Below, piece after piece: positions 26,404-35,526 of a stretch of 64,000 nt of DNA; position 1 is the first letter of the stretch, and every line of letters begins with the position of its first letter. Position numbers and translations under genes: made by a program. Source of the stretch: Acidiphilium sp. (GTDB taxonomy: Bacteria > Pseudomonadota > Alphaproteobacteria > Acetobacterales > Acetobacteraceae); assembly GCA_028688905.1 (NCBI GenBank), contig JAQTXH010000006.1, positions 42,418-106,417 on the forward strand, read 5' to 3'. The notes under the pieces are model-generated. The model had not been told where the DNA came from. It did no database searches and worked only from the letters and a program-made list of their open reading frames with translations.

Positions 26404-28083
26404 TCAGCGCGTCAGCGGGCGGTATTTGATGCGGTGGGGTTCGGTGGCTTCGGCACCGAGGCGACGCCGCTTGTCCTCCTCGTAATCCTGGAAATTGCCC
26501 TGGAACCATTCGACGTGGCTATCGCCTTCGAAAGCGAGAATATGGGTGGCAAGCCGGTCGAGGAACCAGCGGTCATGCGAGATGATGACGGCGCAGCCGG
26601 GAAATTCCATCAGGGCCTCTTCGAGCGCCCTCAGGGTGTCGACATCGAGGTCGTTGGTCGGCTCATCGAGCAGAATCACATTGTGTTCGCCCTTGAGCAT
26701 CTTGGCGAGATGGACGCGGTTGCGTTCGCCGCCGGAGAGAATACCGACTTTTTTCTGCTGGTCGGAGCCTTTGAAGTTGAACGCCCCCACATAGGCCCGC
26801 GAGGGCACCGAGCGCTTGCCCAGCGTGATGACGTCGGTGCCGCCCGAGATTTCTTCCCAGACCGACTTGTCGGCGTTGAGGCTGTCGCGGGATTGATCGA
26901 CATAGCCGAGCTTGACGGTATCGCCGACCGTGAAGGTCCCGCTGTCGGGGTGTTCGGTGCCGGTGATCATTTTGAACAGAGTGGTTTTGCCCGCCCCGTT
27001 CGGCCCGATGACGCCCACGATGCCGCCCGGCGGCAGCTTGAAGCTGAGGCCGTCGATCAGCACGTTGTTGCCGAAACCTTTGCGGAGGTCTTCGGCCTCG
27101 ATGACGGTGCCGCCGAGGCGCGGGCCGGGCGGAATGATGATTTCCGCGACACCGCCGACCTGTTCGTTCGATTTCGCCAGCATGTCCTCGTAGCGGGTGA
27201 TGCGGGCCTGGTTCTTCGCCTGGCGGGCCTTGGGCGACGCACCGATCCACTCACGTTCTTCCTTGAGCGCGCGCTGGCGGCTGGATTCCTCTTTTTCCTC
27301 TTGTGCCAGGCGTTTCTGCTTCTGTTCGAGCCAGGAGGTGTAGTTGCCCTCGAACGGATAGCCGCGCCCGCGTTCGAGTTCGAGGATCCAGTTGGTGACG
27401 TTTTCGAGAAAGTACCGATCATGCGTCACGACGATGACGGTGCCGGTATAGGCGCGCAGGGTCTTTTCCAGCCACGCCACCGATTCCGCGTCGAGATGGT
27501 TGGTCGGTTCGTCGAGCAGCAGCAGATCGGGTTTTTCGAGCAACAACCGGCACAATGCCACGCGGCGGCGCTCACCACCGGACAAATTGGTGACCGGGCT
27601 TTCGGCGGGCGGGCAGCGCAGCGCGTCGAGCGCGATATCGATCCGGCGGTCGAGTTCCCAGCCGTCCTCGGCGTCGATTTTTTCCTGTAGCGTGGCTTGC
27701 TCGGCGAGCAAGTCGCTCATTTTGTCATCGTCCATCGGCTCGGCGAATTCTTCCGAGATCGCGTTGAACCGGGCGAGCGCCGCGCGCAGATCGGCGAAAG
27801 CCAGCGCCACATTCTCCCCCACCGTGAGGTCGGGTTCGAGATGCGGTTCCTGCGACAGATACCCAATGGTCGCCCCCTCGGCGGCCCAGGCCTCGCCGCC
27901 GAATTCCGTCTCGATGCCCGCCATGATTTTCAGCAGGGTGGATTTACCCGCGCCGTTGACCCCCAGCACGCCGATTTTCACGCCAGGCAGGAAAGAAAGG
28001 GTAATGCCCTTGAACACCTCGCGCCCGCCGGGGAAGGCTTTGGTGAGGTCTTTCATGACATAGACGTATTGATAGCTGGCCAT
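26404..28083 (-). CDS. ettA: ABC-F translational throttle EttA
   Basis: 559 residues from the ATG at 28081-28083 (MASYQYVYVMKDLTK). Two ABC modules: Walker A GVNGAGKST and GPNGAGKTT, signatures LSGGERRRVALCRLL and LSGGERNRVHLAKML, and Walker B LLLLDEPTNHLD and VILLDEPTNDLD. The linker 'FEGNYTSWLEQKQKRLAQEEKEESSRQRAL' is the P-site tRNA interaction motif region. No transmembrane segments. EttA gates ribosome entry into elongation according to ATP/ADP level. Full length for the family. Confidence 0.93.
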   Translation of the reverse strand: MASYQYVYVMKDLTKAFPGGREVFKGITLSFLPGVKIGVLGVNGAGKSTLLKIMAGIETEFGGEAWAAEGATIGYLSQEPHLEPDLTVGENVALAFADLRAALARFNAISEEFAEPMDDDKMSDLLAEQATLQEKIDAEDGWELDRRIDIALDALRCPPAESPVTNLSGGERRRVALCRLLLEKPDLLLLDEPTNHLDAESVAWLEKTLRAYTGTVIVVTHDRYFLENVTNWILELERGRGYPFEGNYTSWLEQKQKRLAQEEKEESSRQRALKEEREWIGASPKARQAKNQARITRYEDMLAKSNEQVGGVAEIIIPPGPRLGGTVIEAEDLRKGFGNNVLIDGLSFKLPPGGIVGVIGPNGAGKTTLFKMITGTEHPDSGTFTVGDTVKLGYVDQSRDSLNADKSVWEEISGGTDVITLGKRSVPSRAYVGAFNFKGSDQQKKVGILSGGERNRVHLAKMLKGEHNVILLDEPTNDLDVDTLRALEEALMEFPGCAVIISHDRWFLDRLATHILAFEGDSHVEWFQGNFQDYEEDKRRRLGAEATEPHRIKYRPLTR

Positions 28084-28158
28084 TGGCTGATCCTGTCCGG
28101 TAAGGGCGTGGGTTGGTGCCGGTATAGGAACAGCGCGGCCTCGGGGCAACCGAAGCCG

Positions 28159-28356
28159 CTATGTGACGGTATAGCCTTCCTCGACAATGGCGGCGGTGAT
28201 TTCGGCAGCGTCGGCCGAGGTCGCCCGATCGATGCGGACGGTGCCGCTCGGCAGGTCGATCACAACCGGGGTTTCGGCGACGACGCTGTGGACGGCTTGC
28301 GTCACGGCGTGGACGCAATGGTTGCAGGTCATACCTTCGACGTGAAGTTCAAGCAC
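28159..28356 (-). CDS. Heavy-metal-associated (HMA) copper-chaperone-like protein
   Basis: 65 residues from a GTG at 28354-28356 with CAGGAG eight bases upstream; an ATG eight codons earlier is less likely. Carries the metal site GMTCNHC near the N-terminus and a C-terminal GYTVT, matching CopZ/HMA domains that bind Cu(I) through two cysteines. No P-type ATPase lies nearby. It may serve copper handling, in line with an acidophilic or metal-rich lifestyle, but the metal is not proven. Confidence 0.85.
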   Translation of the reverse strand: MLELHVEGMTCNHCVHAVTQAVHSVVAETPVVIDLPSGTVRIDRATSADAAEITAAIVEEGYTVT

Positions 28357-28416
28357 GGGTCGTTCTCCTGAAAACCCCAACGTAGGGCTTCCAAATATGG
28401 GAAGGTCAAGCCGGGG

Positions 28417-28839
28417 TCAGCGGCGACGTTCGATTTCGACACCGGCGGAAGCGGCATCGGGGAAGACATCGAGTTTTTCGACCATGACGCGGGCGAGCAC
28501 CACACGGGGGTCGGTCAGGCAAAGCTCGGCGATGCGTTCGGCCAGGGTTTCGACCAGTTGGATATGGCCGGAGGCGACGGTGGCGCGGGTGTCGTCGACG
28601 ATTTTTTCATAATCGACCACCCGGGCCAGATCGTCACGGCCGACCCCTGGCCGCGAAATCTGGCGGGTATTGGGGCGTGCCGCGTCATCCTCGATCGCGA
28701 GGTCGAGATTGATCCGGATGCGCTGGGTGCGGTGGTGTTCATGGGCGTACACGCCGATCGCGGCATCGAGCACCAGATCGCGGATGAACATACGGCGGAT
28801 GCCATGGGTGGCAGCGGCACTGGGAGAAATGTCCTTCAT
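28417..28839 (-). CDS. folB: FolB-like dihydroneopterin aldolase
   Basis: About 140 residues from the ATG at 28837-28839 (MKDISPSAAATHGIRRMFIRDLVLDAAIGVYAHE). The FolB-type 'IGVYAHEH' motif, a 'VDYEKIVDDTRATV' segment and 'LVETLAERIAELCL' are seen, as in enzymes that cleave dihydroneopterin in folate synthesis. The longer frame to 29043 overlaps the divergent CHRD gene and is not supported. Alternative identity: another member of the tunnelling-fold family. Confidence 0.8.
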   Translation of the reverse strand: MKDISPSAAATHGIRRMFIRDLVLDAAIGVYAHEHHRTQRIRINLDLAIEDDAARPNTRQISRPGVGRDDLARVVDYEKIVDDTRATVASGHIQLVETLAERIAELCLTDPRVVLARVMVEKLDVFPDAASAGVEIERRR

Positions 28840-28966
28840 CAGCCGCCTCTGCGCCGCAAACAGGCCGGGCGCAAGCATTTCGTACTGTGTTGCCTTCTTG
28901 CCGCCACACCAGCGACCCCATATGCGCAAAACGGCGTTCCGCCGTTTTCTCAACGGGAGATTTTCC

Positions 28967-29398
28967 ATGCGCTTATCCGCCGCCCGCCTGATGCCGCTGA
29001 CCGCTGCCGCTTTCATTGCGTTCACCGGCGTCGCCATGGCCAAGGTCGTTCATCTGCACGCAACCCTCGCACCCGGTGCCGCCGTTACCGGTTCGATGGG
29101 CAAGGGCAAAATGACCGGTAGCTACAACACCAAGACCCACATGCTGTACTGGCACGTGCTGTACAGCCACCTGACCAGCAAAGTGACGATGGCGCATTTC
29201 CACGGTCCGGCCAAGCCGGGCGAGGATGCCCCGGTGCTGGTACCGATCAGCGGGCCGCACGCCAGCCCGATTATCGGCCACACGAAAATCACTTCGGCGC
29301 AAGCCAAGATCATTCTCGATGGCATGTCCTATGTGAACGTGCATACCGTGAAGTTCCCGGCGGGTGAAATCCGCGGCCAGGTCGAGACCGGCAAGTAA
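28967..29398 (+). CDS. Exported CHRD-domain protein
   Basis: 143 residues. A signal peptide (RLMPLTAAAFIAFTGVAMA) is followed by one CHRD domain: 'LHATLAPGAAVTGSMGKGK', 'MAHFHGPAKPGEDAPVLVPI' and the closing 'FPAGEIRGQVE'. CHRD domains occur in secreted bacterial proteins with poorly known roles. The ATG at 28967 was chosen because it opens the signal peptide; longer upstream sequence is in the folB shadow. A hairpin terminator follows. Confidence 0.85.
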   Translation: MRLSAARLMPLTAAAFIAFTGVAMAKVVHLHATLAPGAAVTGSMGKGKMTGSYNTKTHMLYWHVLYSHLTSKVTMAHFHGPAKPGEDAPVLVPISGPHASPIIGHTKITSAQAKIILDGMSYVNVHTVKFPAGEIRGQVETGK

Positions 29399-29422
29399 GG
29401 TTTCGGAACGGTTCCAACGAGA

Positions 29423-29450
29423 AACGCCCAGTCCGGTCGGACTGGGCGTT
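29423..29450 (+). terminator. Hairpin after CHRD gene
   Basis: Perfect 12-bp stem AACGCCCAGTCC / GGACTGGGCGTT with a GGTC loop, 24 bases after the CHRD stop. The T tract is weak (GTTGTT). It lies between convergent genes and could serve both strands. Confidence 0.75.
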
Positions 29451-29498
29451 GTTGTCGGAATGGGGCGTGTTGTCAGAACGCTGGAATGGAAACCCCGA

Positions 29499-29786
29499 TT
29501 ACGATTTCGGGCTCCACAGGGTACACCAGCCGGCCGGATCGATCGAACCGGCAACCGCCTTGCAGGTGCCTTTGGCCGTCGCTGATGCACCGGGAATATA
29601 CAGGGCGCAACCGTCGCAACGGTGACCGTCCTTCGGGGTGTCCTGATACTGCACGGCGGATTTAGCCATGCCCGCCGCCTTGGCGGACTGGGTGGCGACC
29701 ATGCCGGCGGCGGCGATGGCGGCGGAGAGGCCGGCCGCTTTTTTCAGCAGGGCGCGGCGACCGTCGAACTTCGGATTCTCAGACAT
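29499..29786 (-). CDS. High-potential iron-sulfur protein (HiPIP), Tat-exported
   Basis: 95 residues from the ATG at 29784-29786. The N-terminus has a twin-arginine-like signal (DGRRALLKKAAGLSAAIAAAG). The mature part ends with the four-cysteine pattern of HiPIPs: HRCDGCALY, GTCKAVAG and AGWCTLWSPK. HiPIPs are periplasmic [4Fe-4S] electron carriers, used in iron oxidation and photosynthetic electron transfer. The partner is not known from this window. Size and cysteine spacing match the family well. Confidence 0.9.
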   Translation of the reverse strand: MSENPKFDGRRALLKKAAGLSAAIAAAGMVATQSAKAAGMAKSAVQYQDTPKDGHRCDGCALYIPGASATAKGTCKAVAGSIDPAGWCTLWSPKS

Positions 29787-29946
29787 TGTTGAACTCCTGT
29801 TTGTCGTGATGATCTGGCAAAACAAAGCTATTTTAAGGCTTGGTGACGGATCGGCAAGCGTCCTTCGCCGATATATCATCAACTTGGAAAGTATTTACAT
29901 CTAAAAATGGCCTGATCGTGGCAGACACGGCCATGTGATCGGGCGA

Positions 29947-30924
29947 TCAAGGGATCAGGACGGTGCTTCCCGTGGTGCGCCGGGCTTCGAGCGCTTCCTG
30001 CGCCGCGGCGGCCTCGGCGAGCGGAAAGGTCTGGTTGACCTGGATTTTGACCGCGCCGTTGCCGACCACATCGAACAGATCGGTGGCAACCGCGACCAGA
30101 TCGGCACGGCTGGCGGTGTAGGTCGCCAGCGTCGGGCGGGTCAGGAACAGGCTGCCCTTCGCCGCGAGCACGCTAAGCTCGACTGGCGGTACCGGGCCGG
30201 ACGCATTGCCGTAGCTAACCATCAGGCCGAGCGGGGCGAGGCAGTCGAGGCTGGCCCCGAACGTGTCCTTGCCGACGGAATCATAGACCACCGGCACCAT
30301 GGCACCCCCGGTCAGGCGTCTCACGCCGGCGGCAAGGTTGGCGTAGCCGACGATCACATGATGGGCACCTTGGGCGCGGGCGATTTCAGCCTTTTCCTCG
30401 GTCGAGACCACACCGATCACCGTGGCCCCGAGATACCGCGCCCACTGGGTCAGAATAAGGCCGACGCCGCCCGCCGCCGCGTGGATCAGAACAGTCTCGC
30501 CGGATCGTACCCGGTAGGTGCGATGGAGCAGATACTGCGCGGTCATCCCTTGCAGCATCATCGCGGCACCGGTGGCGAAATCGATGCTGTCGGGCAGCTT
30601 GACCAGACGTTCGGCGGCGATGACCCGTTCGGTCGCATAAGCCCCCAGCGGGCCGCCGGCATAGGCCACCCGATCACCGATCGCGACCTCGGCCACCCCG
30701 TCCCCAATGGCGCGCACCACGCCCGCCCCCTCCATCCCGAGCGTAATGGGAAGATGCGGGGCTTTATAGAGTCCTGTGCGAAAGTAGATGTCGATAAAGT
30801 TCAGCCCGATTGCCTCGTGATGGATCAGTGCTTCCCCAGGGCCGGGTTCCGGGGTCGGCACATCCTCCCAACGCAGAACTTCGGGACCACCATGGGCGTG
30901 GATGCGGATTGCTTTAGTGCTCAT
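29947..30924 (-). CDS. qor: Quinone oxidoreductase (NADPH), zeta-crystallin-like
   Basis: 325 residues from the ATG at 30922-30924 (MSTKAIRIHAHGGPEVLRWED). The medium-chain reductase pattern is present: 'GEALIHHEAIGLNFIDIYFRTGLY', cofactor-binding 'VLIHAAAGGVGLILTQWARYLGATVIG' and 'PLAEAAAAQEALEAR'. No zinc-binding cysteines appear, as expected for quinone reductases. It should reduce quinones with NADPH in the cytoplasm. Close to ogt, possibly co-transcribed. Confidence 0.85.
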   Translation of the reverse strand: MSTKAIRIHAHGGPEVLRWEDVPTPEPGPGEALIHHEAIGLNFIDIYFRTGLYKAPHLPITLGMEGAGVVRAIGDGVAEVAIGDRVAYAGGPLGAYATERVIAAERLVKLPDSIDFATGAAMMLQGMTAQYLLHRTYRVRSGETVLIHAAAGGVGLILTQWARYLGATVIGVVSTEEKAEIARAQGAHHVIVGYANLAAGVRRLTGGAMVPVVYDSVGKDTFGASLDCLAPLGLMVSYGNASGPVPPVELSVLAAKGSLFLTRPTLATYTASRADLVAVATDLFDVVGNGAVKIQVNQTFPLAEAAAAQEALEARRTTGSTVLIP

Positions 30925-30977
30925 TGCCGCTCGCTCATGCTGTCTCTCCCGGATCGCGTTTTGGTGGCAGGTTGGGC

Positions 30978-31487
30978 TTATCGAACGGTTCGACTTGGCC
31001 GGATCGAGGCACCCTCGAGAACCAGCAACCGGCGCTTCATCGCAAGGCCCCAACCTTCGTCGTCAGAGCCGCAATAGCCGCCGAGTCCGGACTTGCTGAC
31101 CACCCGGTGACAGGGGATCAGCAGCGGAATCGGATTGGCGCATGCGGCCCCACCCACCGAGAGCGGGCTGCCGCCAATCGCTGCGGCCACCTCGCCATAA
31201 CGGCGGGTTTCGCCGCGCGGAATTGTTTGCATATAAGCCCAGACCCGCTTCTGGTACAACGTACCGGCGGGATTAAGCGCCAGGCCGGGCGGCAGATCGC
31301 CGGTTGCAAAATAGACGTGCAGTGCCGCCCGCGCCTGATTGAGCAGGGTCGACGGCTCCTCGGGCTCGGTTTCCTCGTCGCCCTGCAACCACTCCAACGC
31401 GGTAATCGCGCCGTCGGTTTCACGGACCACAATATCACCGAACTCGGGATGACGGATCACAAGATGGGACACTGCATTCTTCCTCAT
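30978..31487 (-). CDS. ogt: Methylated-DNA--protein-cysteine methyltransferase
   Basis: Up to 169 residues; a GTG at 31472 with GAGGAA upstream (MSHLVIRHPEF) is probably the real start. The active-site motif IPCHRVVSKSGLGGY and the DNA-binding 'VWAYMQTIPRGETRRYGEVAAAIGG' are conserved. The enzyme removes alkyl groups from O6-guanine onto its cysteine in a single turnover. Located between qor and ppsR. Confidence 0.9.
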   Translation of the reverse strand: MRKNAVSHLVIRHPEFGDIVVRETDGAITALEWLQGDEETEPEEPSTLLNQARAALHVYFATGDLPPGLALNPAGTLYQKRVWAYMQTIPRGETRRYGEVAAAIGGSPLSVGGAACANPIPLLIPCHRVVSKSGLGGYCGSDDEGWGLAMKRRLLVLEGASIRPSRTVR

Positions 31488-31514
31488 GCAACGCTAGTCG
31501 CTGGACGGTTTATG

Positions 31515-32381
31515 TCAAGCCGGTCGGGCCGGCGTAAGGTGCCGATCATGCCAAGCCTCCATCATTTTCAGCACGGCGGCGGCGGTTTCCTCGATCGAGC
31601 GGCGGGTGACGTTGACAGTCGGCCAACCGCGCGCCGAGCAGAGCCGGCGAGCCCATAGCAGCTCGGCCTCGACCGCTTCCTCGTCGATATAGTCTTCGTG
31701 GTCGCGCTCAAACGCCGCCCCCGGCGTGGTTGCGGCCCCCAGCAGCCGCAGGCGATGGCGGCGAATTTCGATCAGCGGGGCCGCATCGATGAACAGGCCG
31801 ACCACCGGGCACCGCGGTTCGTTCAGCACTTCCGGCACCGCAAGCCCCGGCACCAGCGGCACATTGGCGGCCTTGATGCCGCGATTGGCCAGGTAGAACG
31901 ACGTCGGGGTTTTCGACGACCGCGACACGCCCACCAAAATAACGTCGGCCTCGGCAAGGCCGCGCATCGCCTGACCGTCATCATGCGACAACACATAGTG
32001 CATGGCGTCGATCCGGCGGAAATAATCCGCATCGAGCACGTACTGCCGGCCCGGAACCGGGCGGATCGGCGCGCCAAGTTCGTCGGCCAAAAGCTGGAAT
32101 ACCGGATCGAGCACATGCATCAGCCGCAATCCCAGGCGCTCGCACGCCTGGGCGAGTTCGGCGCGCAACGCCTCATCGACCAGACTGGACAGCACCGGGC
32201 CGCGTTCCGCCTCGATCCCTTCGAGGACGCGATGCAGTTGCAGTCGCGAGCGGATCAGGCTCCAGCGATGCAGGTGGATATCGGCCCCCTCGAACTGCGC
32301 GGTCACCGCACGGGCGACCGCGTTGAGCGTGTCGCCGGTTGCATCCGATACGAGGTGGAGATTTAGCCGCTTAGCGTCCAT
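31515..32381 (-). CDS. ppsR: PEP synthetase / PPDK regulatory protein (kinase-pyrophosphorylase)
   Basis: 288 residues (DUF299). '[18 protein letters not shown]' at the N-terminus and the P-loop-like '[29 protein letters not shown]' are diagnostic. This bifunctional enzyme phosphorylates PPDK/PEP synthetase with ADP and removes the phosphate with Pi. In many alphaproteobacteria this gene lies beside hemE and the chromosomal origin, as here. It is divergent from hemE. Confidence 0.92.
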   Translation of the reverse strand: MDAKRLNLHLVSDATGDTLNAVARAVTAQFEGADIHLHRWSLIRSRLQLHRVLEGIEAERGPVLSSLVDEALRAELAQACERLGLRLMHVLDPVFQLLADELGAPIRPVPGRQYVLDADYFRRIDAMHYVLSHDDGQAMRGLAEADVILVGVSRSSKTPTSFYLANRGIKAANVPLVPGLAVPEVLNEPRCPVVGLFIDAAPLIEIRRHRLRLLGAATTPGAAFERDHEDYIDEEAVEAELLWARRLCSARGWPTVNVTRRSIEETAAAVLKMMEAWHDRHLTPARPA

Positions 32382-32399
32382 GGAACGGGTTCATAGCGT

Positions 32400-32650
32400 G
32401 GATAATTCCGCCGGCATACGGTACCGCAGTGGACAACGGGGATAACTTCATAATCCCGATTCCCTGTGGATGGTTGTAACAAGGCGTTTGGGCGAATGTG
32501 GAAAAAGCCAGGGTTTGACATAGAATCAGCCGATTAAAACAGGACTCTGGCTGTGGATAAGTTTGTGCATTGTTTGGAGGTCAGTGGGGTTCCACATGAC
32601 TCACAGGGTTAATCTCAACAACCATTCTTTTATCTAAATCAATTTAAAGC
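32400..32650. other. Candidate chromosomal replication origin (oriC) between ppsR and hemE
   Basis: This 282-bp gap between divergent genes contains one exact DnaA box (TGTGGATAA, 32552-32560), one 8/9 match (TGTGGAAAA, 32497-32505) and three 7/9 matches (32428-32436, 32437-32445, 32465-32473), all in the same orientation. Three GANTC sites (GAATC near 32523, GACTC near 32543 and 32599) occur. The right side (32607-32650) is AT-rich, a possible unwinding element. The hemE/ppsR neighbourhood is the known oriC context in several alphaproteobacteria. Replication activity itself is inferred. Confidence 0.75.
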
Positions 32651-32663
32651 TAGTCAGGACGTC

Positions 32664-33749
32664 ATGACGGGGAAAACGATCGATCGTGCGGTTTTGCGTG
32701 TGCTCGGGGGCGAGGCAATCTGGCCGCCGCCGGTGTGGCTGATGCGTCAGGCCGGGCGCTATTTGCCCGAGTACCGCAAGCTGCGGGCCACGGCGGGCAA
32801 TTTCATTGCGTTGAGCACAACTCCGGCCATGGCGACCGAGGCGACGTTGCAGCCGGTGCGGCGGTTCGGCCTAGATGCGGCGATTTTGTTCAGCGATATC
32901 CTGATTCTGCCGTGGGCACTGGGGCAGAAGCTGCGCTACGCCGAGGGCGAAGGTCCGGTTATGGAGCGGATCGAGACACTCGCTGACCTCGAGGTGCTGA
33001 ATTTGCACCGGTTGAAGCCGGGAACCGAATCGGTGATGGAAACGGTTTCGCGAGCGCGGGCGGAATTGCCGGCGGAAACCACGCTGATCGGGTTCGCCGG
33101 TAGCCCGTTCACGGTGGCATGCTATATGCTCGACGGTCGCGGCGGTAATTTCGCGCGAACCCTCGGTTTGGCCTACAGCGATCCGGGATTGCTGGCCTCG
33201 GTCATCGAAACCGTGACAACGGCGACGATCGATTATCTGTCCTGGCAGATCGAGGCTGGGGCGGATTGCGTGATGCTGTTCGACTCATGGGCCGGACTGT
33301 TGCCGCCGGATTTGTTTCGGGCGCATGTGATCCACCCGACGGCACGGATTGTGAATGCTGTCAGACACCGCCATCCCGGTGTCCACGTCATCGGGTTTCC
33401 GCGTCTGGCAGGGCTGATGGCGCTGCCCTACATCGCCGAGACCGGAATTTCGGCATTCGGAATGGATACGGCGACCGATGCGCCCGCATTAGCGCGTTTA
33501 TTGCCGCGAAAAGTGGCGCTGCAAGGCAATCTGGACCCGTTGCTGCTGCGCGCTGGCGGGGTTTCGCTCAACTATGCGGTTGAGCGGATCGCTGGCGAAC
33601 TGGCTGGGTTGCCGCATATTTTCAACCTGGGTCACGGCGTTCTGCCGGACACCCCACCCGAGCATGTCGCCATGTTGATTGAGCATTTGCGGTCCTTGGA
33701 TCGTCCACCCCTTGAGACGTCGCGGGAAACAGCCACTTCGTCGGCATGA
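32664..33749 (+). CDS. hemE: Uroporphyrinogen decarboxylase
   Basis: 361 residues, close to family length. Conserved 'WLMRQAGRYLPEYR' (N-terminal signature), 'FSDILILPWALGQKL' and 'GFAGSPFTVACYMLDG'. Converts uroporphyrinogen III to coproporphyrinogen III in heme synthesis. It leads a four-gene run in which each stop overlaps the next ATG by four bases. The candidate oriC lies directly upstream, so its promoter may be affected by replication. Confidence 0.96.
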   Translation: MTGKTIDRAVLRVLGGEAIWPPPVWLMRQAGRYLPEYRKLRATAGNFIALSTTPAMATEATLQPVRRFGLDAAILFSDILILPWALGQKLRYAEGEGPVMERIETLADLEVLNLHRLKPGTESVMETVSRARAELPAETTLIGFAGSPFTVACYMLDGRGGNFARTLGLAYSDPGLLASVIETVTTATIDYLSWQIEAGADCVMLFDSWAGLLPPDLFRAHVIHPTARIVNAVRHRHPGVHVIGFPRLAGLMALPYIAETGISAFGMDTATDAPALARLLPRKVALQGNLDPLLLRAGGVSLNYAVERIAGELAGLPHIFNLGHGVLPDTPPEHVAMLIEHLRSLDRPPLETSRETATSSA

Positions 33750-34846
33750 ACGCCCCCCAAAACGCCCCCGAAGCGGTGTTGCCTGACCGCACCGCGATCG
33801 TTCTGTTCAATCTCGGTGGTCCGGATGGGCCGGGGTCGATCAAGCCGTTCCGGGTCAATCTGTTTTCCGATCCCGCGATTATCCGCGCGCCCATTTTTAT
33901 CCGGTTCTGGCTGGCACGGCTGATCGCGGCCTCGGCGCAGCGCAAGGCGATGGCGGGCTACGCGCTGATGGGCGGTAAATCACCGCTCCTGGGACTGACC
34001 CAGCACCAGGCAGACGCATTGGAAGCCAGCCTGCCGGGGACAAAATGCTTCATCGCCATGCGCTACTGGCATCCGTTCGCCGGCGAGGTCGCGCGGGCGG
34101 TGAAGGCCTGGGCACCGGCGCGGATTCTACTTTTGCCGCTCTATCCGCAATTTTCAACCACCACGACCGGCAGTTCGCTGGCCGATTGGCACGATGCGGC
34201 GGCCAAGGCAGGGCTGGTGGTGCCGACCACGACCCTCTGCTGCTGGTATGACGACCCAGCGTTTACCGCCTCGATTGCCGGGCTGGTGATGCGCACGCTG
34301 GCGCAGGCCCGGGCGGAATTGCCCCCAGGCACCGGCGTGCGGCTGCTGTTCTCGGCGCATGGCCTGCCGGAAAGCATCGTGAAAGCGGGCGATCCGTATC
34401 AGGACGAAGTCGAGCGCTGCACCGAGGCGGTGATGGAAGTAATCACCCGCGCACTGGGCGAGGCCGTGGATTATCAGGTGTGTTTCCAGTCTCGCGCAAC
34501 CCCGCAACAATGGATCGAACCCTCGACCACCCAGGCCATTGAACGGGCGGCGCGTGACGGGGTGGCCGTGGTGGTCGTGCCGATCGCATTTGTGTCGGAT
34601 CATATCGAAACCCTGGTCGAACTGGACGTGGATTATCGGGAGATTGCGGAAAACTGGCATCTGGCGGGATACTATCGGGTACCCGCCCCGAACGACGATC
34701 CGGCGTTCATCGCGGCGCTGGCGGGAGTCGCCCGCCGCGCGATAGCGAGGGGCGACGGGTTGTGTTCCCATCGCGGCGGGCGATCCTGCGATGTGCGCCA
34801 CGGCGATTGCCCTTGGGCGCGGTATCGGGCACCGATGACGGCATGA
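33746..34846 (+). CDS. hemH: Ferrochelatase
   Basis: 366 residues. Starts within the hemE stop (ATGA). Conserved motifs: 'AIVLFNLGGPDGP', 'FIAMRYWHPF', 'LLPLYPQFSTTTTGSS' and the catalytic 'LLFSAHGLPESIVKAGDPY'. Inserts Fe(II) into protoporphyrin IX. A C-terminal stretch with several cysteines (GLCSHRGGRSCDVRHGDCPW) may be an iron-sulfur or metal site as in some bacterial ferrochelatases. The same operon holds hemJ. Confidence 0.94.
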   Translation: MNAPQNAPEAVLPDRTAIVLFNLGGPDGPGSIKPFRVNLFSDPAIIRAPIFIRFWLARLIAASAQRKAMAGYALMGGKSPLLGLTQHQADALEASLPGTKCFIAMRYWHPFAGEVARAVKAWAPARILLLPLYPQFSTTTTGSSLADWHDAAAKAGLVVPTTTLCCWYDDPAFTASIAGLVMRTLAQARAELPPGTGVRLLFSAHGLPESIVKAGDPYQDEVERCTEAVMEVITRALGEAVDYQVCFQSRATPQQWIEPSTTQAIERAARDGVAVVVVPIAFVSDHIETLVELDVDYREIAENWHLAGYYRVPAPNDDPAFIAALAGVARRAIARGDGLCSHRGGRSCDVRHGDCPWARYRAPMTA

Positions 34847-35526
34847 ACCGCAAATTCGATCTGGTCATTTTCGACTGCGATGGCGTCCTGATGGACAGTG
34901 AGATCGTCTCGGCCCGGGTGGTGGCGGACGACCTCACCACCCACGGTCTGCCGACCACGCCTGAGCGGGTGATGACGCGCTTTGTCGGGATGTCGCTGCG
35001 GACCATGAAGCCGCTCATCGAGGCCGAACGCGGCGCGGCACTGCCCGACGAATGGACCGCCCGCATGGTTGCCAAGCTGGCGGCGGCAATGGCGGCGGAA
35101 GTCACCGAAATTCCTGGCGCGCGGGCGCTGCTCGACCGGCTTTCGGCAATGGGGATGGCCTGGCGGATCGCGTCGAACTCGGCGGATGAGGAAATGGACG
35201 CGAAATTCAGCCGTACCGGGTTTCTGGCCATCACCGCCGGGCGCACCCACAGCGCCCCAAGGCTGTTTGCCGCTGGCGGTCAACCGAAACCGGCCCCCGA
35301 CGTGTTTCTCGACGCGGCCAGGACCGAAGGCGTCGATCCCGCGCGTTGTCTGGTGATCGAGGACAGTGTACCAGGGGTGACCGGCGCGGTGGCCGCCGGC
35401 ATGACCTGCTACGGCTTCGCACCGCGCGGCGAGGGGGCAACGCTGCTGCTGGCGGGTGCCAGCGGGATCATTCGGGATCTCGATGCCGTACCAGGGCTGC
35501 TGACCCGCGCGCAGGTGTGCGCATGA
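34843..35526 (+). CDS. HAD-superfamily phosphatase (phosphoglycolate phosphatase-like)
   Basis: 227 residues from the ATG at 34843, overlapping hemH by four bases. HAD motif I is FDCDGVLMDSE, motif II is in WRIASNSA, and motif III/IV is CLVIEDSVPGVTGAVAAGM. The cap sits after motif I (class IA). It probably hydrolyses a sugar or glycolate phosphate. Sandwiched by ATGA overlaps between hemH and hemJ, so it is translated with the heme genes; a role in heme supply is only a suggestion. Confidence 0.85.
   Translation: MNRKFDLVIFDCDGVLMDSEIVSARVVADDLTTHGLPTTPERVMTRFVGMSLRTMKPLIEAERGAALPDEWTARMVAKLAAAMAAEVTEIPGARALLDRLSAMGMAWRIASNSADEEMDAKFSRTGFLAITAGRTHSAPRLFAAGGQPKPAPDVFLDAARTEGVDPARCLVIEDSVPGVTGAVAAGMTCYGFAPRGEGATLLLAGASGIIRDLDAVPGLLTRAQVCA

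Noticed and set aside
25783..27690. 635-codon plus-strand frame over ettA and the GNAT gene
   Set aside because: Antisense of ettA; ABC-F motifs are clear on the other strand.
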